Part shown: in pieces, positions 12,311 through 23,731 of the stretch | Numbering within the stretch: position 1 is the first letter of the stretch | Layout of the letters: each line of letters starts with the position of its first letter | Assembly: GCA_034231615.1 (NCBI GenBank) | Contig: CM067322.1 | Coordinates: forward strand, 69,425,354 to 69,489,353 | Length of the DNA stretch: 64,000 bases | Source: Meghimatium bilineatum | Taxonomy: Eukaryota > Mollusca > Gastropoda > Stylommatophora > Philomycidae | Direction: 5' to 3' | Translations under genes and position numbers: made by a program | Notes under the pieces: generated by a model | Told to the model about the DNA's origin: nothing | Seen by the model: the letters and a program-made list of their open reading frames with translations, nothing else | Database searches by the model: none

Positions 12311-12730
12311 ATTTATAGAAAAAATAATGTAATAGTTTTGCTCCTCTTGTAAACAATACATTACAGAATTCAACTTGCTTTGCTCTGAGCATCAATATAC
12401 TAAACAATTCAACATGCCTTGTTCTGAGTATCAACCACTTGTGGAGGCTATGAAAGGAGCAATTGGTATTGGATAAAAGTAAAGCAAGAAACATTACTAC
12501 TTAATTTTTTTTTAAATGTTGTTTTATTAAAATTACTTTATTCTTCCTTTATAAAAAATGTGTATGGACATTTGTGTTTTATAATTGTAAGCTCTGGGTT
12601 CAGAGTATATAACAATTTTAAATCTGGCCTTGCTGACAAGCAAATATTTCTTGCAGGACCAGTTTTGACCTATGGAACATAGGTATATCCATCACTGCTG
12701 TATAGACATTCAATTATAAGAAATTCTCAC

Positions 12731-12883
12731 CAAATGCTCATTTGTCTTCTCTAGATGAATTATCTTCACACTGTTTTCCCCATATTGAACAAGGGGATAG
12801 TCTAGTGACTCTCCCTGGTAATCCATGTCTAAAGAAGGCTGCACTGCCTGTTGGGATATTGCATCGTGTGCCTCAAGTAAATT
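12731..12883 (-). CDS. PALS1: PALS1 exon: end of L27C to start of PDZ
   Basis: 51 codons, phase 0 at both ends. NLLEAHDAISQQ matches the end of the L27C domain (human ALLLAHDKVAEQE). YPLVQYGENSVKIIHLEKTN matches IGQYGGETVKIVRIEKARD, the first strand of the PDZ. Between them is a short variable linker. The acceptor is TTTCCCAG and the donor TTG|GTGAGA. Confidence 0.94.
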
Positions 12884-13259
12884 CTGGGAAAATAGAAACA
12901 TGCAGTTTTAACACAAGCAAATAAAGCAACTCCCTACTTCAGATAGTAAATTATAAGTCTTGTGATATGATACATAATTATGTATAAATATGATTATAAT
13001 CTAATAATGTAGTAGTCTCAGATTTATATGTGTAAACATGAGAAAAGATGCAGTAAGTGATTCCCAATTCTGGCTAAATTGACATGTCTCAGTCAAGGCA
13101 TTGACAATCAAGGATAAAAGAAGCCACAACAAATGGCAGCAGTGTAAATTATGTTTCCATATGGAACCACACATGAACTATTCCTTGCCACAGGAATACA
13201 ATAGCATAAATTTCAGGACATAGGATACTGCCATACAGCTTTTCAAATACTCAACAACC

Positions 13260-13860
13260 AAGAGTCCATACACCAAAAAATCTTTATCTTCAGTGATTCA
13301 GAACCAGTCTAAGAAGTCACCCAAAATACCAAAGAAGACAAACTAATTCAACATTAGTGAAAATATCTGCAAATTATCTAGTAAAACATTAGTACTACAG
13401 TTGATACCAGATCATTGTGGCATCCTTAGTAACAAAAAAGCAGACGAATTGGTAAAAACAGTAGACAACATCCCTTAGACCCGCATAACTCAAATCTTCA
13501 GGGAAGTAAAGTCTCTGCTAAAACAATCTATGCGACTTCAGTGGAAAGAACTAAATGGAAACAATAGCCGCAAGCAAGATAACATTTATAAATTGAAAAG
13601 AAATGAACAGGTTAAATATTTCAACTGAGAAAGGGACACTGCCGTCTAAAAGCACACTTACACCAAATTGGTATCATCAACATTGTGACCTGCAACTGTG
13701 GAGCATCAACACAGATACCAGAACACATACTACAGAATTGTCCCAGTTATACTGTTCACATAACAACAATCTGACCACAGGAGCTTCTCTGCAGGACAAG
13801 TTGTGGGGAACCAAGATGACCTAAATTCACTCTACACATGATCAATATTGACCATTTATG
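13260..13860 (+). mobile_element. RNase H-bearing LINE, C-terminal part
   Basis: In shifting frames this reads FIFSDSEPV (RNase H), IPDHCGILSNKKADELVKT (the HCGxxGNxxADELA block), then IFQLRKGHCRLKAHLHQIG, CNCGASTQIPEHILQNCP and the terminal ELL...SCGE region. These are the RNase H domain and the C-terminal zinc-knuckle-like block of an I/Jockey-like LINE. The RT part is absent. Confidence 0.7.
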
Positions 13861-14009
13861 AATATAAATGCAGTGAAATAGAGGAGATGTCAGTACAACA
13901 GAAAACAAAAGAAATGAAGAAGGAAATAAAGAAGATCACAAATAAGAAAAATCCTATAAATAGGGATGGTTGCATTAAAAAAAAAGAAAAAAATGGAAAA
14001 ATTCTATTT

Positions 14010-14165
14010 GATACAAAACAATGACAGACCAGCAATACTGAAAGCAGAAGTAGAAAATGTAATAAAATAAACAAAATATGGAAAGGCTGCAGGCTCCAAC
14101 AACATAACAGCAGACATAATAAAAACTCTAAATGAATTTGGTGTGGTAATAAACTATCTTTGAGG
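14010..14165 (+). mobile_element. LINE RT N-terminal fragment
   Basis: Reads RPAILKAEVENVIK, YGKAAGSNNITADIIKTLNE then FGVV. This is the block before the RT core of RTE-like LINEs (EVExAIKxxKxGKAAGPDxIxAExIK). No RT core follows. Confidence 0.55.
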
Positions 14166-14541
14166 ATGATGCCAAAGGCGGTGATGTACCAGCAGAGTTA
14201 TAGAGAAACTGATGATATCCACCATAATGTTCCCATGACAGGATGAAATTCGTGAACTGTTTCAGAATTCAGTGATTCCTGACTTCAAAGGATTTGAATG
14301 ATATTTCATACCAGTAAGTTTGTTTTTCTGTTAGTGGCATTTGACTGTATTCTGTGTGACAATTTTTGTGTTTCTACAGGTAATTTAAACAAAAATAAAC
14401 TTGTGCGTGCATATAAGCAAAAATCCCTACAGTAATAGTGGAAAATAATCCATAAATTCCCATCTTATATTTCGAAATATACTGTAGTAACAATGTTTCA
14501 CATTTTGCGTTAATTTAGCTGTATGGAAAGTTAGAACTTAC

Positions 14542-14694
14542 TTTCAGCTGAGGTTTATTTAAAAGAGAAAATAGTTCTTTGGCCTGCACATTGTGACCGG
14601 ACTGTGTGACACAGGATTGAACTTCAGCAATAAGGTCATCTGCATCATCTGTGATAGGTTTTACTGGTGGTGACTTGGCAGTCAGTTCGACCAA
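14542..14694 (-). CDS. PALS1: PALS1 exon: L27C domain
   Basis: 51 codons, phase 0 at both ends: LVELTAKSPPVKPITDDADD, LIAEVQSCVTQSGHN, VQAKELFSLLNKPQLK. It aligns with human [20 protein letters not shown] and ELTALLNTPHIQ. L27C pairs with the L27 domain of LIN7. The acceptor is ATTTCAG and the donor AAA|GTAAGT. Confidence 0.95.
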
Positions 14695-15049
14695 CTGAAA
14701 TATATACACTGAAATTTTACACAAATTCTTATCACACATCCAATATTCTCTACACAAGCATTTCTCAATATTTTTCCTTAGAGGAACCCTTGAAACAATG
14801 TTCATGTATCACAGAATATCTACATATATATAATATATATATACATATAATACTTATAAACAGCACAAAAACAGACATTGCCTATTTGACAATGTGGAAA
14901 AGGAATATGATAAAAAAACAAGTGCAAATTTTATATGAACAAATGTTTGCCAAGGAAATGTTATTTATTATGCCGTTATTGTTAAATGTTATTAATAAAT
15001 AATTAAATGTTATTAACTGTTATTTGTTATGAAGTTCTCCTTTGAAATA

Positions 15050-15370
15050 GACCAAGATACAATGGCAAGAACTTGCACAAAATAGATCTACATGGTGCTC
15101 TATAGTAAAAAAGGGTGCATCAGTTTGAGAAAAGAGGAAAAATGCAGAAGCTGAACAGCGGAGAGTAGCTAGAAAGTCACGGATCGACCAAAAATCGTCT
15201 ATAGTGATCATTCCATGCCCGAACTGTTCAAGGACATTTGCTGCTCGAATAAGGCTTATCAGCCATCTACAAACTCATAGGCATGGACATATCTCTAACT
15301 GAATTTCAAAAGTGAATATAACAAATAGTTAACATCACTTATGATGGACGAACATTTGTTATACCAATGT
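15050..15370 (+). mobile_element. LINE 3' end with zinc-finger-like tail
   Basis: Decayed plus-strand copy ending in IIPCPNCSRTFAARIRLISH followed by LQTHRHGH. This is the C-terminal CxxC...H...H motif also seen at 18812-19466. The final bases (CATCACTTATGATGGACGAA) are the 3' terminus shared with the copies at 18812 and 31985. Confidence 0.65.
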
Positions 15371-15374
15371 ATAT

Positions 15375-16084
15375 AATAAACACAAAAAACTTTAAATACA
15401 TATGATAAATTTGTTCATCACCATTCTCTTGGAACCCTTAGTTTCCTTTTGTGGAACCCAGTTTGAGAAATGCTGTTCTACACTGTCAAAATTGTATTTT
15501 TTTCTCTCACAGTTCTGCCTCTTAAATTATCTATTACTGTTACTATTACTAATTGTCTAAAAGTTGGTAGCATATACTATTTGGGATAAAGAGATTAACC
15601 AAGAATTGTTGGGAAGTAGCAATTTCCTAGACAATATTTATATTTATTAGATTGCCATTGCTTACTCTTCCTCTTCTATTGCCAATGTTTAGTCATCATT
15701 TATTAATGACATTTTGGTAATTCATGAGCTTTACATCTCTAAAGATTTCATTTACCATTTCTTTATATCATATTATTCTATTTCTAGCACTTTATTTAGT
15801 GTAACTAGCTATTAACTGTTTTATTTGGTCTCATCCATTTACATAAGTGAATTGCGTTTGCCTGGTTAATAGTGAGCTTACTATCACCGGTTTACAGCGC
15901 GCTAGGTTTGAAACCAGATCTGGACAGAAAACAATAAACTGGGTTCATATTTGCTCAAATTACTAAACTATCTTCTTCTTTCTGTCCTCATGTACCTTTC
16001 GGTGTTGGGGGGTAGTGAGTATACGGTCTTTTGCCCTTCTATTTGCTTTCTATATACCAAACTATAGCCCTATATAAGTCAAGC
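15375..16084. other. PALS1 intron, nothing firm
   Basis: AT-rich sequence. About 15850-15930 contains GCGCGCTAGGTTTGAAACC, faintly like a pol III B box, but there is no matching A box or end, so no SINE is called. Confidence 0.3.
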
Positions 16085-17480
16085 AAGTAAAATAATGTTA
16101 AATATCATAATGCAAAAAGTCAAACTTAAATTAGAAATGGAGACAAATGAAACACAGGCCGGATTCAGATTATGCAGAGAAACAAGAGATCACATCCTTA
16201 ACATGAGGTTTATCATATAAAAGTGTAGGGAATTCTCAAATGACCTGCACATGTGCTTTATAGACTACTCAAAAGTGTTCGACTGCATCCAACACCAGAA
16301 ACTATGGGAGATAATGAACAGCTTGGGTTTTCCAGGACATCTGACTCATCTTATAGAAGAACTTTACCAAGATCAAAAGGCTTCAGTAATTTAGAGGGTG
16401 AACTATCAGAGTGGTTTGAGAAACAGAATGGAGAAAGGCACACTCTCCCCATACCTGTTCAACATCTATGCAGAAAATATGAGAAACTTGAGAGAAGACA
16501 TAAATAGCACAGATTACCACGTTTTAAACACCAGTGGTTTTGAAATCCCTGAACTACGTTATGCAGACGACACTGTGCTGCTTTCAAATTACATAAAGGG
16601 ACAGGAACATCTAATCAAGAACACAAAGATATACAGCGAATCACAAAACATATATTTAAACAAAAATCATGTCAACAGATATAACAACATAACAACAAAA
16701 AATTATAATAGATAATGCCGATATAGAGTGTGTGGATAAATTTGAATACTTAGAAGCAAACATCAACGGTGCAGGAGACTACATGGCAGAAATAAGCATT
16801 AGCATATTGTAAAATAACGCGATTTAAAAACATATGGAAAAACAACAAATAGAAATGAATCTTTTAATGCTAAGAAATTTATATTTCTGGTTGCAACACA
16901 TGGATGTTAAACACAGACCCTAAGTAAAACAGCAGTAAAGAAGATCAATGCCTTTGATATGCTACAGAAAGAAACTTAGAATCTCACGGAAGGAAAAAAG
17001 GAAAAACAGACACTATAAACACATTGAAGGTGGCAGAATGTTGGTTACTAAACACAATAGCAAAAAGAAAACTACACCTGTTGGTACATATTCTTCTTCT
17101 TCTTAAGCATTCATTCTCAAACTCCCACTGGATCTCTCTTGTAGCAGGACAATGGTCCAACTAGATTTCCAGCAGGATGTAGTACAGAAAATGGAAATGC
17201 ACTGTGTCGCCGTTTTATTTGTGCCAATGGCCAGACACATCAGTCTGCGGCGGTGTTGGAACATATAAAGAGACCGACTGTTTAGAAAGACATATTATGG
17301 AGGGCAGAGCATATGGGAAGAGTAGAAAGGGCAGACCAAGAAGATGGACTGACAGATATTAAAGATAACACGAATACGTCGTTAGAAAATGCAAGCCGCA
17401 TGGCCTAAAACAGATAGGTGTTCAGGGAGTTATTTGGGAAGATAACAATCTGGAGAGAATACGTCCCATGACACACAACC
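16085..17480 (+). mobile_element. RTE-like LINE with RT core, split by a SINE-like repeat
   Basis: Reads TNETQAGFRLCRETRDHILN (16147), HMCFIDYSKVFDCI, KGTLSPYLFNIYAENMRN (16434) and LRYADDTVLLSN (16553), the catalytic YADD of RT. The C-terminal block after 17270 reads WTD...DIKDNTNTSLENASRM and WREYV. A GAA-tailed repeat (17092-17254) sits between the RT and the C-terminal block. There are several stops. It is the same family as 59600-60560. Confidence 0.78.
17092..17254 (-). repeat. GAA-tailed SINE-like repeat, short form, with TSD
   Basis: A 163 bp copy in reverse orientation, so its tail appears as TCTTCTTCTTCTT at the left end. It is flanked by GTTGGTACATAT (17080-17091) and GTTGGAACATAT (17255-17266), matching at 11 of 12 bases. 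It interrupts the LINE at 16085-17480, which proves it is a separate mobile unit younger than that LINE. Confidence 0.85.
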
Positions 17481-17526
17481 TTGTCTGTTATTTAACTTGT
17501 GTACATTAACCTATTTATACACAAAC

Positions 17527-17663
17527 CTGATTGTGCAGGATGACTGCTTGCTGAAAGTGCCCATTTTGAAAAAGTGACCTCACAAAAGAAATGTACTTCT
17601 GATCTTCAGGGCCAGATAATCTGTTCCGGATGTGGTGAAGACTTGAGAATAGATCTTCAACAC
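17527..17663 (-). CDS. PALS1: PALS1 exon: L27N domain
   Basis: Two bases plus 45 codons: VEDLFSSLHHIRNRL, GPEDQKYISFVRSLFQNGHF, QQAVILHNQ. Human PALS1 has IEDLFSSLKHIQHTL here. L27N binds PATJ (or MUPP1) through L27 pairing. The acceptor is ATTACTGTAG and the donor CAG|GTTTGT. The two leading bases complete the glycine codon of the previous exon (AATGTGG|GT). Confidence 0.95.
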
Positions 17664-18524
17664 CTACAGTAATGGATTTGTGATCATGAAACAGAATGCT
17701 ATTATAAATGTGACAAGTGTCATGACAATACTATACAATAGATATTGCTACTTTATAAGCAAATGATATATTGGCTCACCATCTGTCTGGACAATGCAGA
17801 CAGAAATTCAATTAAGATCAACAACAATAAGTAAATTCTTAAAAGTAAACAATTGGAGGATGTTAACATTGTAATGACAGGATATGAGGCAAACATTCTA
17901 AGGACAACACAGTATTAATACCAGTGTTGAAGATAAATTGCTAATGACATAACATTGGAAGACATATATGACAACAAAATTGCATGAATTTTATTATATA
18001 TAATCAATCTGCAGGGAAACAGTATGTAGATTCACAAATAATGCTGACATAACAATATTAAACAAAATGGACATGTGAAATTGTTATGGATCCATGATGT
18101 GGTTAATGCAATGATTTTTTTAACACTGCTGTCCATGGTTCAAATTCATGTTAAGTGAGAATTGTTTAGATAAATGCTTCTCAACATTTTTCTGACATTG
18201 TCTTTAGGGACAATTATTTTCTGATGGCCATTGTCTTAAAAAACAATCAAGGCCATTGACTTTCTTTAGGACGATAATTGCCATTCTGTGGCCACTAGGT
18301 GAGTTCACATTCTCTAAATTTCTAATTTTTTTTTCTATATGGCACATCTACAAGTGGCACTGTTGAAAAACACTGGCTTAGCTAACAAGTGACTCCAGAG
18401 TTGACCCAGTCTCAGGAATTGAGCACCATAACAAATATGGGAAGAAAAAAAGTGGTTGGCATGATGCTGACCACATAACCCTTGTGCACTCTTGGTCACA
18501 GAATAATATTGGCCCAACATTGTG
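17664..18524. other. PALS1 intron, nothing recognised
   Basis: AT-rich sequence with no recognisable exon or element. Confidence 0.35.
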
Positions 18525-19990
18525 TTACCTATATGCCTTAATGGTGTGTACAAGTTTCTGTACTTTGGCAAAACTCTGTCAAATACCACAACAATCAACA
18601 AGGATGTCGTCCCATGCATTATCTGCACTAGTGCAGTGTTTAGTGGTCTTTGTGCAATTATCTGGATCCAGCATAGATTGAGCATGGAAGCAAAACTCAA
18701 GGTATATAGTGTAGTCATTCTGCTTTCACTGCTATATGAAGCTTAATCCTGACAGTCTATAATAGGCATATAAAGCAGCTTAATTCTTCTCACCAGCCAC
18801 TGGTACAAGATGTTCGTCCATCACAAGTGATGATGACCATTTGTTACATCCACTATTGAAAATTCAATTTTAGTTATGTCCTTGATTATGAGTTCATAGA
18901 TGGCTAATGAGCCCTATTCGAGCTGTAAATGTCCTTGGACAGTTCGGACATGGAATGACGACTTTAGACGGATCTTGGTCTATCCGTGACTGTCTAGCTG
19001 CTCTCCGCTGTTGAGCTGCTGCATTTCTCTTCTTTTCACAAGATGATGCGCTCTTTTTTATTTTAGAACGCCATGTAGATCTATTTTGTGCAAGTTCTTC
19101 CCATGTATCGTGGCCTATTTCAAAGGCTTTCAGTGAGTTCTTTAACGAGTCCTTGTAGCGCTTCCTTTGGCCACCTTGAGATTGTATACCCTTCTCTAGC
19201 TCACCATAGAGAAGTATCTTTGGCAGACGATGGTCTGGCATATGCACCAAATGACCTGCCCAACGAATCTGTGCCTGCATCAGGATCGTGTCAATGCTTG
19301 GGATACTTTCTCTATCAAGGACAGTGGTATCTGGAATCTTGTCTTGCCATCTGATGTTCATAACTTTTATGAGACAATTTGTATGAAAATGATTGAGTTT
19401 TTTCAAATGACGTCTATACACAGTCCATGTTTCACTAGCGTATAACAGCACTGGAAGTACCACTGCGGTACAAGATAAAGCTTCTTGGTATGCAATGGCA
19501 AAATCACATTACTGACATGGAGATCTCCAAAAAGTCTCAGATTGAAAGCATCTACACCTTGTTGATCTGGTCTTAACTTTGTTGAGACCTTTCATGAGAC
19601 CTGTCACCTCATCCATATGCCAGATGAATGTCTTCCAAAAAGACTTCTATGGTGAACTGCGTTTAGGTAAACGTTAAAGTGGAGACCAGAAATAATGTTT
19701 CAATGGCTATGTGAAGACCACTCAAGCACAGGAGGATTGTCCCAAGCTCTTGGTAAATCACAGTTCTTTACCACCCAACTTGGAATCGTCAGATCAGTGC
19801 AGGTATTAAAAGTTTTAAACAGAGTAGAACACTGCAGGTGATTTGAAATATACAAAAACAAAATGAGATATCAGATTGTTCTTCTCATCTCATGAGATAC
19901 TATATTCCTGCTCACACTGCAACAGGTTTTTCAGAGCCTCGATTGGACTCATCAGCCATGTGAGTTATCACAAAAAAATCATACCAAACT
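18525..19990 (+). mobile_element. LINE C-terminal part, split in two by another LINE
   Basis: The left half (18525-18811) reads FLYFGKTLSNTTTINKDVV, MEAKLKVYSVVILLSLLYEA and TVYNRHIKQLN. The right half (19467-19990) reads IKLLGMQWQNHITDMEISKK, HMPDECLPKRLL and, at the end, CSHCNRFFRASIGLISHV. These are successive parts of one LINE polymerase tail with a zinc-finger-like end. The copy at 18812-19466 lies between them in the other orientation, bounded by GGTACAAGAT on both sides. Confidence 0.78.
18812..19466 (-). mobile_element. 5'-truncated LINE inserted in another LINE, with TSD
   Basis: A minus-strand frame of 189 codons is uninterrupted: VLLYASETWTVYRRHLKKLN, IRWQDKIPDTTVLDRES, QIRWAGHLVHMPDHRLPK, LLYGELEKGIQSQGGQRKR, ending CPNCPRTFTARIGLISHL. 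It is the last third of a LINE polymerase. The 10-bp TSD GGTACAAGAT lies at 18802-18811 and 19467-19476. The intact frame suggests it is fairly young. Relatives are at 15050-15370 and 31985-32960. Confidence 0.88.
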
Positions 19991-20549
19991 TGACCTTCTT
20001 TCAATGCCATGCTCATCTGTTCTTACATAGGAGGAACATTATCATCAATAGTTTAAAAAGAAGCAAAATTCTGGTCAAGTCAATAGCAACACCTCACCAT
20101 AAAAAGCAAATTTTTACATAACCAAATTCTGGTCAATTCAATAGTAACATCAGCAAAAAGTAAAGCAATTATGACCATTGTCAACGTTAGGATAGATGAT
20201 CTAAGGGATAGATGATCGCATAATGTGAGAGAGAACTGATAAAACAGGTTGCAATGCACATGCCAGCCTACTAGCAATATGTTATGCATATCCATCTCAG
20301 TGGAATTGGTAAAAACACTGAATGTATAATACCACTGCTGAAATTGGATGTATTTGAACATTGCAGATAATAAAACAGTGACACAACACTTATCCATTCT
20401 CTAGTCTACATTCTACTGAAAATATAGTAGGAATTTTGTTTTGCTGTTTACTGAAATAACCTCATTGCGTATTAATAATTCATGAGATGTGATGGGTAAA
20501 CACACTCTATATACTGCCCATCAGATACTCAGTCCTAGTAACAACAGGG

Positions 20550-21090
20550 AAATTACTGATATGTCATAAATCATGAAGCAGAAATCCAGGCAATTAAGGT
20601 GGCAATAAAAAAAATGCTGAGCACCTATTATGGCCCACAGTCTGTAGTACTGCTGACAGATGCAAGATCAGTACACTATTTATCCAATCCAGAAAACTAC
20701 CAATCTCCAATAACTACTGACTGAACTAAGCAGTCAGTGCAAGGTGGTAACCATGCAGTGAATACCATCACACTATGGGATACCTGGAAATGAGAAAGTA
20801 GATCATCTGACTAAGGAGGGTGATGATGATGATCAACCACATGTACCAATAACTTAACATGAAAAGAAAAATATGATGAAAGTAATTAGAAAAACCAAGC
20901 ACCTCAGCCTTCAAAGTATATACTTAAATAAAGTCTTGAATATGAAATGCTAAGGCAAACACACTGGCATAGAGTAACAACAACACTGGAAGCAAAACTC
21001 TATGGACCTCTGTATGAGTTACAAAACATAGTCAAGTTTATAGAGGAGACAAAACTGCAGATATAAGCACATTCCAGGTGAACAAAAGAA
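20550..21090 (+). mobile_element. RNase H-bearing LINE, C-terminal part
   Basis: Reads HEAEIQAIKVAIKKML, VVLLTDARSVHYLSNPEN, then IPSHYGIPGNEKVDHLTKEG. These are RNase H blocks (E in AEAxA, D in LTDAxS, HxGxxGNExxD). The end reads AKLYGPLYELQNIVKFIEE then TKLQI and a stop. It is an I/Jockey-like LINE whose RT part is lost. Confidence 0.72.
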
Positions 21091-21664
21091 GATACTATGC
21101 TCGATTTCAAATATCTCAATTCACAATATAAATATTATCAATATTTGCTGTATCCTAATTCAAACTAGTAGTTCTAAACAAATACAATATATCCATCTTT
21201 CTAAGACAGTAATTTTTATTCAGGAGATAGAATTACAGATATAGAGATGTTTTAAGTGAACAAAAGAAGAAGAATATATCTTTCTCGTCTAAACTAGTGG
21301 CCCTAAATAAACGCAATATTTCTATGCTCCTCATCTAGTGAACCCAATCAAGTGGTTTCCAAAACTGACAGTCACTTTGGATATACATTTTGCAAGGGCC
21401 TTATTCTCTCTCTATCTCCCCCCCCCCTCCCTGGGAATGCGCTAAATTTCTTAATCACTTTGTGCCAGATAACTTCACACCCTTCCTAGGGGGAAGGGCA
21501 ACAATGTTTGGGAACCACTGTCCTAAATAAGTGCAGTATTTAGGGGTTCATCTTTCTATCTCCAATGCCCAGAATATGGGTGCTCTTGGTGTAAAAACTT
21601 TGTATTATCTATCCATACATATCACTTATAACTAGATTCCCAGTCTTGCTGCAAATGAACTTAC
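21091..21664. other. PALS1 intron, nothing firm
   Basis: Partly repeats the terminal motif of the preceding LINE (AAGTGAACAAAAGAAGAAG near 21255). No exon was found. Confidence 0.35.
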
Positions 21665-21905
21665 CCACATTCTTTTTCAGATATAGTTCCTCTATCATAT
21701 CATCCGATAAAGAATGAGACTTGCTCCCAATATCATCAATGTCATCTTCTTCATCATCACCTTCATTATCAAATGCTGTGTTTACAAAACCTGATGGAAG
21801 GATGGATTTACTGTTTTCCAGTGCTTGCAACTTCTTGGACCCCCTCAATGAAGCTCTCAAGAACTCTTGTTCTGCATGTAATCTGTTCTCTTCTTCTCTT
21901 CGTTT
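21665..21905 (-). CDS. PALS1: PALS1 exon: coiled basic segment and acidic linker before L27N
   Basis: 80 codons plus one base. It starts KRREEENRLHAEQEFLRASL and RGSKKLQALE, then SGFVNTAFDNEGDDEEDDID, and ends SLSDDMIEELYLKKNV-G. Vertebrate PALS1 has RRRREEEGKKQELDLNSSM and IDNPMFDTEE in these places, and fly Stardust is closer to the FLRASLRGS part. The first block is probably helical; the aspartate/glutamate run is a linker. The acceptor is ATGTTTCAG and the donor GTGG|GTAAGT. Confidence 0.93.
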
Positions 21906-21974
21906 CTGAAACATTGAATAAACATGTTTTTCTACAACTGATTGGCCGAGATGTTAAGTCTAACAATTTTTTGT

Positions 21975-22125
21975 GGCTTTTGTCTTTGCTCATTTTCAAA
22001 CTCCTATTGAGACTCTCTTATAGCAGGACAATGGTCTTACTAGATTCCAGCAGGATGTAGTCCATAGAATGGAAATGTATTGTGTCACCATTTTATTTAT
22101 GCAGTATCAGATCCAACTTCAGTGT
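21975..22125 (-). repeat. GAA-tailed SINE-like repeat, short form
   Basis: Reverse copy with CTCTTATAGCAGGACAATGG, CAGCAGGATGTAGTCCA and GGAAATGTATTGTGTCACC, followed by ATCCAACTTCAGTGTTGG. The tail is decayed and no clear TSD is seen. It starts about 70 bp upstream (in gene direction) of the PALS1 linker exon. Confidence 0.7.
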
Positions 22126-22877
22126 TGGTAACTAATGTGTTCAGTGTTTTTACCACTTCCACTGAACAGCAGATTTCTGTAACCATACCGCTAGTATAGT
22201 AAGCCAGCCATATGAAATAACAGGTTTTCATACTCACACCCTGGTCACCAAGCTTAAAGCTAACAACAGGCATGTATGCTTGACCTTTTTGCCACTGTCC
22301 TGTGTCATTATTGACATAGCCGCAGGTGCCCATTTAGTTACTTCCCCTTTTGTTCATTGCTACTTCTGTCTTGTAGCATTGTGGGAAGGTTACCTTGGAT
22401 TTTCCTCATTTTCCTCTGCATTTACTTTAAATTTTCATGTTGTAAGCTCGTGCAAATGGTATTCTTAGATTCATCATGACATGGCAAAATAATTTATATA
22501 AATCTATAAATTATTTCTATAAAATATATGTTCTATAAACCTCACAACAGATAATGTTCACATGGAACTTCTGATGTCTTTTCATGGAAATATAACAATG
22601 TTTCAGAATTGAATGAATGATACATAATATGTTTTGGTAAACATCTTGAGGACACTGTTTAGATTTCAAGGAATTATAAACAAGAGTGCTGCCATCCTTT
22701 TGTGCAAATTTTAGTTTTTACTTAGACTAAAAGGGTAATTGTCAAGATAAGTGCTGTATGGCTTCTACAAGAGGAAAGCCTCACCACAAAGGCATGTCAT
22801 CTACTGGGATTTGCTGTTGCATAAGGGATGGTTTAGTGGGCGAGAGGTAGAATCTTAGATCACCAATATGTGGTCTT
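22126..22877. other. PALS1 intron, nothing recognised
   Basis: AT-rich sequence with no exon or known element. Confidence 0.35.
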
Positions 22878-23143
22878 TGGAGCCGCGTTAGCGCACTGGC
22901 TTCGCATATGAGTGGTCCTGAGTTCATTCCCCAGTTGAGGCAGAAATGTTTTTCAGATTGCAATGGCTCCCGGGTCGACTCAGCCGTAAATGGGTACCAG
23001 ATTAATCCGGGAAGTAAAGACTGTGAGGGAGAGGAGATGGCTACTGCCCTCATTTGCAGAGCCTCTGAAATGTGAGATCGCTAACATCTCGCACCCCTAC
23101 GGCATTAATAAATGCTATGGGTTACTTTACTTTTTTTTATTAA
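22878..23143 (+). mobile_element. tRNA-derived SINE with 8-bp TSD
   Basis: The head GCGTTAGCGCACTGGCTTCG is an A-box region. GGTCCTGAGTTCATTCCCC contains a slightly changed B box, spaced as in a tRNA. The body includes CCCGGGTCGACTCAGCCGTA and AATGGGTACCAG, which resemble the central domain of mollusc/invertebrate tRNA SINEs. It ends in a T-rich tail (ACTTTACTTTTTTTT). The TSD GTGGTCTT lies at 22870-22877 and 23144-23151. It sits 133 bp from a PALS1 exon. Confidence 0.88.
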
Positions 23144-23276
23144 GTGGTCTTGAGGACATAAACAATATAACATTAGGATCTCAATATTGCTATGATCCTT
23201 TCCAAATAAGACCACATTGAAGCAAATACTTATTTAAAAAACAAACAAATTTAATCTTCGAAAATAAACTGCCTAC

Positions 23277-23731
23277 CTTTAATTCCTCCTCATGCCGGTG
23301 CAGTCTTTCAAGTTCTTGAGGAGTTGGCGACTTGTGCTGTTGTTGTTTTGGTGTGCTGTCAGGTATGATAACCAAAGTCTGAATCTTTCCCTGTTTTTGC
23401 TCTTTATTATTGATCTTAGATGGAGACATGACAACACGGGGTATTTCACTCATTTGTAGAGGAGGAGGATAGCGAGGAGGAGATTTGACACTCGCAATAA
23501 AGTTGTCAGGAACATCTATTGCCATTTCACGATGTGGACCTTGATCATCTATTTCATAGTCGAATGAGTCATTCATACTCAAGTCATAATTGAGGTGGCC
23601 ACCATTTCTGTAACCACCATGATGGTTGCCAAAAGTATTGTTTTTGTTGTTCATGGTTCCAGATCCGTTGACAAGAAAATCATCAATTAATGGAGATGAT
23701 GGGTCACTGCTGCTTCCTTTGTTAAACTTGC
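23277..23731 (-). CDS. PALS1: PALS1 exon: N-terminal ECR / PAR6-binding region
   Basis: Two bases plus 151 codons. It includes SSSDPSSPLIDDFLVNGSG, an asparagine-rich stretch, then GPHREMAIDVPDNF and VKSPPRYPPPL, and ends TPQELERLHRHEEELK. HREMA(V/I)D is the evolutionarily conserved region 1 of PALS1/Stardust, known to bind the PDZ domain of PAR6. The acceptor is TCTGACAG and the donor AAG|GTAGGC. A methionine at 23654 could start a short isoform, but the frame is open through it and spliced from the exon at 27124, so it is not required. Confidence 0.92.

Noticed and set aside
15850-15930. Possible tRNA-derived SINE around AGCGCGCTAGGTTTGAAACC
   Set aside because: No matching A box, TSD or body was found.
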